Assembly: GCA_017858295.1 (NCBI GenBank)
Contig: JAFMBU010000082.1
Coordinates: forward strand, 1-7,165
Direction: 5' to 3'
Length of the DNA stretch: 7,165 nt
DNA from: Porticoccaceae bacterium
GTDB taxonomy: Bacteria; Pseudomonadota; Gammaproteobacteria; Pseudomonadales; Porticoccaceae
Part shown: piece after piece, positions 1 to 3,780 of the stretch
Numbering within the stretch: the first letter of the stretch is position 1
Layout: the number at the start of each line of letters is the position of its first letter
Notes under the pieces: model-generated
The model's database searches: none
What the model saw: the letters and a program-made list of their open reading frames with translations, nothing else
Told to the model about the DNA's origin: nothing
Program-made: the position numbers and the translations under genes

Positions 1-28
1 AAAGGCCACCTCTTGCGAGGCAGCCTTT
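1..28 (-). terminator. Intrinsic terminator of the tRNA-Val/tRNA-Asp operon
   Basis: Read on the minus strand, this is a 12-bp stem (two G-U pairs) closed by a GCAA tetraloop, with arms beginning AAAGGC and ending GCCTTT. It lies 10 bases past the 3' end of tRNA-Asp, where the operon should end. The U-tract would lie past position 1, outside the window, so only the hairpin and its last three T's are visible. Confidence 0.75.
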
Positions 29-38
29 TCTATTTTAG

Positions 39-115
39 TGGCGGACCGGACGGGACTCGAACCCGCGACCTCCGGCGTGACAGGCCGGCATTCTAACCAG
101 CTGAACTACCGGTCC
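39..115 (-). tRNA. tRNA-Asp (anticodon GUC)
   Basis: This is a 77-base tRNA including an encoded CCA (plus-strand tgg at 39-41). The acceptor arms GGACCGG (109-115) and CCGGTCC (43-49) pair fully, and the discriminator base is G, as expected for tRNA-Asp. The D-arm starts TAGTTCAG and the T-arm carries GGTTCGAGTCC. The anticodon GTC is at 79-81. It lies 18 bases downstream of tRNA-Val in the same transcript. tRNA-Asp(GUC) is one of the four tRNAs that receive queuosine at position 34, a pathway served by the adjacent queD gene. Confidence 0.97.
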
Positions 116-133
116 GCATAAACTTTTAAAACT

Positions 134-209
134 TGGTGGGTGGTACAGGGATTGAACCTGTGACCCTCGCCTTGTAAGGGCGATGCTCTACCAGCTGAGC
201 TAACCACCC
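134..209 (-). tRNA. tRNA-Val (anticodon UAC)
   Basis: This is a 76-base tRNA with an encoded CCA (plus-strand tgg at 134-136). The acceptor arms GGGTGGT (203-209) and ACCACCC (138-144) pair fully, and the discriminator base is A. The D-arm starts TAGCTCAG and the T-arm carries GGTTCAATCC. The anticodon TAC is at 174-176, inside CTTACAA, and reads GUA/GUG valine codons. It is the first gene of a two-tRNA unit with tRNA-Asp, a pairing common in gammaproteobacteria. Confidence 0.97.
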
Positions 210-225
210 ACTGAACGAGGGGCGC

Positions 226-253
226 ATTCTACCGAATTGGGATGGGCTGTCAA
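226..253 (-). promoter_or_regulatory. Sigma-70 promoter of the tRNA operon
   Basis: On the minus strand a perfect -35 box TTGACA (248-253) and a -10 box TAGAAT (226-231) are 16 bp apart. The bases after the -10 are very GC-rich (GCGCCCC), as at stringently controlled stable-RNA promoters. Position and strength fit transcription of tRNA-Val and tRNA-Asp. Growth-rate control is inferred from the discriminator only. Confidence 0.85.
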
Positions 254-275
254 ACCTTTTCTATCGCTATATACA
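247..275 (+). promoter_or_regulatory. Possible queD promoter overlapping the divergent tRNA promoter
   Basis: A weak plus-strand candidate has -35 CTGTCA (247-252) and -10 TATACA (270-275) separated by 17 bp, each matching consensus at four of six positions. The proposed -35 lies almost exactly on the -35 of the strong opposite tRNA promoter. It would start transcription near 282, just before the hairpin at 283-321. The match is weak and other starts are possible. Confidence 0.3.
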
Positions 276-282
276 TATCTCT

Positions 283-321
283 TCGACGGCCCTAAGATAC
301 GCCCCAATATAGGCCATTCGA
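283..321 (+). promoter_or_regulatory. Hairpin in the queD 5' leader
   Basis: TCGA-C-GGCC (283-291) can pair with GGCC-AT-TCGA (312-321), leaving a small internal loop and a 20-base apical loop. The structure ends 10 bases before the queD start codon and is followed by an A-rich tail. No Shine-Dalgarno sequence is seen at the usual distance. The layout loosely recalls a preQ1-I riboswitch, but I do not see that family's conserved loop or tail, so no riboswitch is claimed. Confidence 0.3.
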
Positions 322-331
322 ACGCACAAAA

Positions 332-685
332 ATGCAAATTTACAAAGAGTTTAGTATCGAGGCAGCTCATCGCTTGCCGAATGTTCCCGAGGGGCACAAA
401 TGTGCGCGCTTACATGGCCATTCCTTTCTTGTGACAGTGGCTGTGGAAGGTCCCGTGGGGGAGCAGTCCGGTTGGATTATGGACTTTGGTGATATTAAAG
501 CGGCTTTTGCACCGATCTATGATCAGCTCGATCACCATTACCTCAATGATATTGACGGTCTGGAAAATCCCACCAGCGAAAATCTCGCGATCTGGATCTG
601 GCAGCATCTCAAACCTAAGTTGCCACTGCTTAGCTGCATCACGATTAAAGAGACTTGCACCAGCGGTTGTATCTACCGCGGCTAG
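332..685 (+). CDS. queD: 6-carboxy-5,6,7,8-tetrahydropterin synthase (QueD)
   Basis: QueD is a cytoplasmic T-fold zinc enzyme that converts 7,8-dihydroneopterin triphosphate to 6-carboxytetrahydropterin, the first committed step of preQ0/queuosine synthesis. The 117-residue protein is full length for the family. Zinc ligands are visible as His13 (AAHRL) and His28/His30 (LHGHS). Cys24 in KCARLHGH is the expected catalytic cysteine. LDHHYLND (66-73) carries the catalytic Asp/His pair, PTSENLA (80-86) is the usual second-half motif, and Glu107 in KETCTSG fits the pterin-binding glutamate. The ATG at 332 puts MQIYKEF at the usual family start, although no clear Shine-Dalgarno precedes it. The gene stands alone, without queC or queE beside it. 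Its stop codon overlaps that of the convergent MFS gene. Identification is firm from the motifs. Confidence 0.95.
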   Translation: MQIYKEFSIEAAHRLPNVPEGHKCARLHGHSFLVTVAVEGPVGEQSGWIMDFGDIKAAFAPIYDQLDHHYLNDIDGLENPTSENLAIWIWQHLKPKLPLLSCITIKETCTSGCIYRG

Positions 686-1872
686 ACCTCTTTTCGTTCC
701 CCTCTAATGAGATCCCAGGCCAGTGCCAGTAGCATCAGGCTAATCGGAATGGTGCACAGCAGTAACATCTGCTGCCAGCTAATCAAATTGAGTGCCCATC
801 CTGCCGACAGAGACGCCAGCGCCTGCAGTGAAAACACCGTCGAGTCATTGAAGGCCTGGGCCTTAAAGCGATCTGACTGTTTATGGCTACTGGGTAGCAA
901 TGCAGTGCCGGCGACAAAGAGAAAGTTCCAGCCCACACCCAGCAGCACTAGCTGCAGCCAGAAACCATTGACGCTGATATCGTAATAGCCAATGCCGATG
1001 GTGATGCCATAGCAGGCAAGTCCCGCGACCATCAATCCTCTAATGCCCAGCCACTTAAATAGCAGTGGCGCTATTAATGAAGGCAAAAACATCGCGACAA
1101 TATGACTTTGAATTACCCACTTGGTATCCACCAGCGAATGACCATAGGTATGGTGCATGCTGATCGGTGTGCCGGTCATAACAAAGGACATAACTACAAA
1201 GGCCACTGCGCCACTGGCCACGGCGAGAACAAATCCACGGCCGCGCAAAATGGTTTTCAATGAGCCTGCGGCTATGGGCTTGCTGGTAGCTTCAATCTGA
1301 GCTGGCTTATAGGCTCCTAAAAGCAGTGCGCCACAGACAATGGATAGAGCGCCAAGCCAGAATGAGCCCTGATAGTCCACGGCGGTCATATGAGCGCCCA
1401 ACACGGCTAACTCTGGGCCAACAAAAGCTGCCAGAATACCGCCAAGCATCACTATTGATGCCGCGCTGGCACCAGACTCAGGCGCTACAGACTCCATGGC
1501 GGCAAAGCGCACCTGTTGCAATGCGGAGTTGGTGGTGCCGAGTAGCACTGCAGCCAGGCAAAAGAGGCTAAAGCTACGTTGCTCCAAGGCCAGGCTGGCC
1601 ATTGCGCAGGCGATGATGCCGAGCCCCATAAAAGCCCAGAGTCCCCATTTGCGGCCCAAGCGCTGCATCACTCTAGTGGCTGGCACAATGCCCGCTGCGG
1701 TGCCGCAGATGGTTAGTGCCAGTGGTAGTGTTGCCCACTCTGCCGCCGGTGCCAGGTCACTGCCCACCAGACTGCCCACCAGAATCATCAGCGCCATTAT
1801 TGACGCTGCTAATGCATTGCTAAGGGTTAAAACCCAGACATTTATAAAGCCATTGGCGTTGCTGTTTTGCAT
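682..1872 (-). CDS. Major facilitator superfamily (MFS) transporter
   Basis: This 396-residue inner-membrane protein has the length and hydrophobic pattern of a 12-helix MFS carrier. The first helix begins near residue 10 and the last ends near 387 before a short basic tail (IRGERKEV). A degenerate loop 2-3 motif A is seen at 65-77 (ATRVMQRLGRKWG), with Gln in place of the usual Asp. A longer polar central loop lies around 189-210. The second half has MHHTYGHS (239-246), followed by an amphipathic stretch, and GVGWNFLFVAGTALLP (312-327), typical of one bacterial MFS subgroup with unassigned substrates. The start at 1872 leaves a plausible cytoplasmic N-terminus, but its ribosome site is weak. 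It is monocistronic and convergent with queD. The substrate cannot be told; a drug, metabolite or vitamin carrier is equally possible. Confidence 0.9.
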   Translation of the reverse strand: MQNSNANGFINVWVLTLSNALAASIMALMILVGSLVGSDLAPAAEWATLPLALTICGTAAGIVPATRVMQRLGRKWGLWAFMGLGIIACAMASLALEQRSFSLFCLAAVLLGTTNSALQQVRFAAMESVAPESGASAASIVMLGGILAAFVGPELAVLGAHMTAVDYQGSFWLGALSIVCGALLLGAYKPAQIEATSKPIAAGSLKTILRGRGFVLAVASGAVAFVVMSFVMTGTPISMHHTYGHSLVDTKWVIQSHIVAMFLPSLIAPLLFKWLGIRGLMVAGLACYGITIGIGYYDISVNGFWLQLVLLGVGWNFLFVAGTALLPSSHKQSDRFKAQAFNDSTVFSLQALASLSAGWALNLISWQQMLLLCTIPISLMLLALAWDLIRGERKEV

Positions 1873-1879
1873 AGGGGTC

Positions 1880-2008
1880 TCATTGCTCTAGATCGAATGT
1901 TAAACCATCGGGTACTGCGTTAATTTTTAAACCTCTTTGTTTAGCTACTGAGGCTATGCCGTCATTCAGCGTAGACCTAAGACACAGTTTTGTATATCTA
2001 AAGTGGGT
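1880..2008 (-). other. Open reading stretch without a normal start, upstream of the MFS gene
   Basis: A minus-strand frame stays open for 42 codons after a TAA at 2009-2011 and ends at TGA 1880-1882, seven bases before the MFS start codon. It contains no ATG, GTG or TTG; the only near-start codons are CTG and ATA. The translation has a protein-like, balanced composition, including SVAKQRGLKINAVPDGL and ending TFDLEQ. It could be the tail of a decayed gene, a short ORF using a rare start, or chance, since 42 open codons are not rare. I do not recognise it. Confidence 0.2.
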
Positions 2009-2116
2009 TTAGCATGGCGATAATTTATTTGGCTAAATCGAATGGATTTTAATGTCAGTTTAATTTTGACGTACTTAAAAAAATGATTTTTCACTGATAG
2101 AAAAAGGCGCGACATT

Positions 2117-2443
2117 ATGACAAATATTGTAAAGCCAACGGTTACAGAAATTGTTTACGATCATATTCTCAATAACCAGGCTGTGGTGGTTGATACAGTG
2201 GATGCCTCCATGTCTCTAGACAAGTTAAATATTGATTCCCTGGAAAAAATATCACTGGCAATGGATCTTGAGGAGCATTTCGAGATCGATGTTTCCGATC
2301 AGCAAATTGAAGCCTTTGTTACCGTTGCTGATATTATTGACCTTATTCAACTGAAGCTGGCCGCACAGCCTTCAGTGGAAGAGTTGGCAGAGATCCAGCG
2401 CTCAGATATAGCCCAACTGGAGCTTGAAGCTGGTGATCACTAG
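2117..2443 (+). CDS. Acyl carrier protein-like protein with C-terminal extension
   Basis: This is a 108-residue acidic carrier protein. The phosphopantetheine attachment motif is LNIDSLEKISLAMDLEEHF (37-55), with Ser41 in the DSL triplet as the modified residue. Helix II and the following loop (EIDVSDQQIEAFVTVADIIDLI, about 56-77) match the ACP fold. Holo-ACPs carry acyl or other thioester intermediates in the cytoplasm. Canonical fatty-acid ACP is about 78 residues; here an acidic tail of roughly 28 residues follows helix IV. The start ATG at 2117 is supported by AAAGGC nine to ten bases upstream. No ketosynthase, acyltransferase or AMP-ligase gene adjoins it, unlike housekeeping acpP (next to fabG/fabF) or most polyketide/NRPS carriers. 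The pathway is therefore unknown; an orphan carrier for a remote enzyme is the best inference. Confidence 0.88.
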   Translation: MTNIVKPTVTEIVYDHILNNQAVVVDTVDASMSLDKLNIDSLEKISLAMDLEEHFEIDVSDQQIEAFVTVADIIDLIQLKLAAQPSVEELAEIQRSDIAQLELEAGDH

Positions 2444-2497
2444 CTGAGCCGTATTTTGAAGACCTAAGCTTGAGTGCCTAGGCCCCCTTAACTGCTG

Positions 2498-2503
2498 TAT
2501 ACT
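2498..2503 (+). promoter_or_regulatory. Possible -10 element for the CvfB-like gene
   Basis: TATACT (2498-2503) matches five of six -10 consensus bases and is followed by a GC-rich stretch (gccgccc). No convincing -35 is found 16-18 bp upstream; the nearest TTGAGT (2470-2475) is 22 bp away. If used, it gives a leader of about 80 bases containing the palindrome at 2535-2550. Confidence 0.35.
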
Positions 2504-2534
2504 GCCGCCCTCTATTTGCACCCATTGTTTGCAT

Positions 2535-2550
2535 TCAATATTGATATTGA
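2535..2550. promoter_or_regulatory. 16-bp AT-rich palindrome, operator-like
   Basis: TCAATAT-TG-ATATTGA is a perfect 7-bp inverted repeat around a 2-bp centre, 40 bp before the CvfB-like start codon. The tiny centre fits a dimeric DNA-binding protein site better than an RNA hairpin. No second copy was noticed in the window. The protein that would bind it is unknown. Confidence 0.35.
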
Positions 2551-2590
2551 GTAACTCGGGTCTTCAATAATTTACAGCGCGGTTAATAAA

Positions 2591-3424
2591 ATGGCACAGG
2601 TTGGCAGGTTTAATAAATTAGAAGTGGTTAAAGAAGTCGACTTTGGCGTCTATTTGGATGGCGCTGAGCTGGGTTCGATTTTATTGCCCCAGCGGTATAT
2701 GCCAGAGGATTGTGAGCTGGGCGACTGGATTGACGTTTTTCTGTACTTTGATTCCGAAGACCTGTTAATCGCCACTACAGAAACCCCTAAGGTTGAAGTA
2801 GGGCGCTGCGAAATGCTTAAAGTTATAGATATCAATAATGCCGGTGCCTTTATGGATTGGGGGCTGCCAAAAGATCTGCTGGTGCCTTACAGCGAGCAAC
2901 TCAAGCCTATGGAGGTAGGTTATTCCTACGTAGTCTATGTATTCCATGACCAGGACAGCGACCGTATTGCCGCATCTACTCGTCTGCAGGACTATCTGGC
3001 TGAAGAGTCCGTATGGATTAAGCCTCGCCAGGCAGTGGATCTGCTAATTGCTGGGCGCACCGACCTAGGTTACAAAGCGGTGATCAACGATCAGTATTTG
3101 GGGCTTATTTTTCGCGATGACGCATTTAGACCACTGAAGGTCGGTGAGCGATTGCCCGGCTTTATTAAAAATATTCGCAGTGACGGTAAGATTGATCTGG
3201 TGATTTCTCAGGGAACTCTGCAGGGTGACCACGATCTGGGTGAACAAATTATTGAAAGTTTACGCGCATCAGGTGGCGTCTCAACATTGACAGACAAAAG
3301 CCAGCCAGACGAGATATACCGCACCTTTAAGGTCTCCAAGAAAAAATATAAACAGGCGCTGGGTTCACTTTACAGAAGCAAAAGAATTTTATTGAGTGCA
3401 GAAAAAATTCAGCTTGTTGAATGA
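2591..3424 (+). CDS. CvfB/YitL-family S1 RNA-binding protein
   Basis: This 277-residue cytoplasmic protein has the architecture of CvfB/YitL: three S1-type OB folds and a C-terminal winged helix. S1-1 spans about 3-64 (GRFNKLEVVKEVDFGVYL), S1-2 about 68-131 (VGRCEMLKVIDINNAGAF, then IAASTRL), and a degenerate S1-3 about 147-207 (ending GKIDLVIS). DYLAEE (134-139) is a linker sequence typical of the family. The winged helix covers about 216-277 (VSKKKYKQALGSLYRSKRI). Length is normal for the family (about 280). In Staphylococcus aureus CvfB binds RNA and affects virulence-gene expression; the gammaproteobacterial role is not established. It appears to be a single gene with a probable 80-base leader and no clear Shine-Dalgarno before ATG 2591. 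Confidence 0.9.
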   Translation: MAQVGRFNKLEVVKEVDFGVYLDGAELGSILLPQRYMPEDCELGDWIDVFLYFDSEDLLIATTETPKVEVGRCEMLKVIDINNAGAFMDWGLPKDLLVPYSEQLKPMEVGYSYVVYVFHDQDSDRIAASTRLQDYLAEESVWIKPRQAVDLLIAGRTDLGYKAVINDQYLGLIFRDDAFRPLKVGERLPGFIKNIRSDGKIDLVISQGTLQGDHDLGEQIIESLRASGGVSTLTDKSQPDEIYRTFKVSKKKYKQALGSLYRSKRILLSAEKIQLVE

Positions 3425-3467
3425 TTTTATATTCCCTATTCCACGCCTCAAAAATCATGTTTTGAGG
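3421..3467 (+). other. Competing hairpins at the 3' end of the CvfB-like gene
   Basis: CCTCAAAA (3446-3453) and TTTTGAGG (3460-3467) form a perfect 8-bp stem with a 6-base loop. A second perfect 8-bp pairing is possible between ATGATTTT over the stop codon (3421-3428) and AAAATCAT (3451-3458). The two share bases and exclude each other. No T-run follows, so this is not a standard terminator, though it may protect or end the transcript. Confidence 0.35.
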
Positions 3468-3519
3468 GTTAAACCTGCAATAACAGACTGTTTAAGCGCC
3501 GGAGAAAAGGCCGGTGCCC

Positions 3520-3548
3520 CTGATTTTGCTGATTAGCTGTGCTATCAT
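3520..3548 (+). promoter_or_regulatory. Candidate extended -10 promoter of the receptor gene
   Basis: TGCTATCAT (3540-3548) is an extended -10 (TGn plus TATCAT). A poor -35, CTGATT (3520-3525), is 17 bp upstream; a weak -35 is acceptable with an extended -10. Transcription would start near 3555 and give a leader of about 225 bases. The TG overlaps the left arm of the AGCTGTG/CACAGCT inverted repeat, so a repressor bound there could block it. Confidence 0.45.
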
Positions 3549-3573
3549 CCCTGCGTGTTTGTGTAACACAGCT
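3535..3573. repeat. Nested inverted repeat across the receptor promoter
   Basis: The outer arms AGCTGTG (3535-3541) and CACAGCT (3567-3573) are perfect. An inner pair GTGTT (3555-3559) and AACAC (3565-3569) shares bases with the right outer arm. The element covers the extended -10 and likely start site, so it could be an operator or an early transcript hairpin. It does not resemble a Fur box to me. Confidence 0.35.
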
Positions 3574-3585
3574 TATTTCAAAGGT

Positions 3586-3622
3586 CTCATATGGCCTGTC
3601 TAAAAAAATCTGAGCCATAGAG
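3586..3622 (+). other. Leader hairpin CTC(a)TATGGC / GCCATAGAG
   Basis: A 9-bp stem with a single bulged A (3589) pairs 3586-3595 with 3614-3622 and closes an 18-base loop containing seven A's in a row. It lies in the middle of the proposed receptor leader. Function is unknown; no known riboswitch consensus was recognised. Confidence 0.4.
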
Positions 3623-3641
3623 CTTAGTAATCAAAATTAGT

Positions 3642-3660
3642 CTAAATGGATTTAGTTTTT
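3642..3660 (+). terminator. Weak hairpin plus T-run in the leader, possible attenuator
   Basis: CTAAAT (3642-3647) and ATTTAG (3650-3655) are perfect inverted arms around GG, directly followed by TTTTT (3656-3660). A preceding AAAA (3633-3636) can extend the pairing with a bulge. The stem is AT-rich with an impractically tight loop, so it is a poor terminator. The position inside a long leader makes an attenuation role conceivable. Confidence 0.2.
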
Positions 3661-3704
3661 AAACAATGCCTCTCTCTTTGTTGAGGGAAGCTTCAGGGAG
3701 TTAT

Positions 3705-3755
3705 TTGAAAAAAAATATGCAATTGCCGAAATGTTTTTGGTATTGCGTAGAATAA
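3705..3755 (+). other. Possible 16-codon upstream ORF (leader peptide)
   Basis: TTG 3705 follows GGGAG (3696-3700) by four bases and opens a frame MKKNMQLPKCFWYCVE ending at TAA 3753-3755, 25 bases before the receptor ATG. An internal ATG at 3717 is in the same frame but too far from the Shine-Dalgarno. The run Cys-Phe-Trp-Tyr-Cys is notable for so short a peptide. This could be a regulatory leader peptide or chance. Confidence 0.25.
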
Positions 3756-3767
3756 AATTCAATTTTT

Positions 3768-3773
3768 GGGGAG
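3768..3773 (+). promoter_or_regulatory. Ribosome binding site fixing the receptor start at 3781
   Basis: GGGGAG lies seven bases before ATG 3781, an ideal spacing. It decides the start: an in-frame TTG at 3766 lies inside and just before this site and would have no Shine-Dalgarno of its own. Confidence 0.9.
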
Positions 3774-3780
3774 TATCAGT

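Larger units (their letters stand above)
3425..3780 (+). other. 356-bp non-coding gap; structured leader of the receptor gene
   Basis: No credible long gene lies here. From left to right the gap holds the competing hairpins at 3421-3467, a 7-bp stem GCGCCGG/CCGGTGC with one G-U pair (3496-3517), and a promoter candidate (3520-3548). Then come an inverted repeat AGCTGTG/CACAGCT (3535-3573), a bulged 9-bp hairpin (3586-3622), an AT hairpin followed by five T's (3642-3660), an 8-bp palindrome GAAGCTTC (3688-3695), and a possible 16-codon upstream ORF (3705-3755). I looked for cobalamin, TPP and preQ1 riboswitch core motifs and saw none. Confidence 0.5.

Noticed and set aside
200..434. Short open frames on both strands around the tRNA promoter
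   Set aside because: They cover the tRNA-Val 5' end, its promoter and the start of queD, and their translations match nothing.
1326..1891. Two plus-strand open frames (81 and 131 codons) opposite the MFS gene
   Set aside because: They lie antisense to a clear membrane transporter, have low-complexity arginine/alanine-rich translations, and show no recognisable domain. They are mirror frames of the MFS coding sequence.
2066..2095. TTGACG as a -35 for the ACP-like gene
   Set aside because: No acceptable -10 follows at 16-18 bp; the nearest candidates match three or fewer consensus positions.
3425..3780. Cobalamin or TPP riboswitch before the receptor
   Set aside because: The conserved core sequences of these families could not be found by eye, despite the suggestive long leader.
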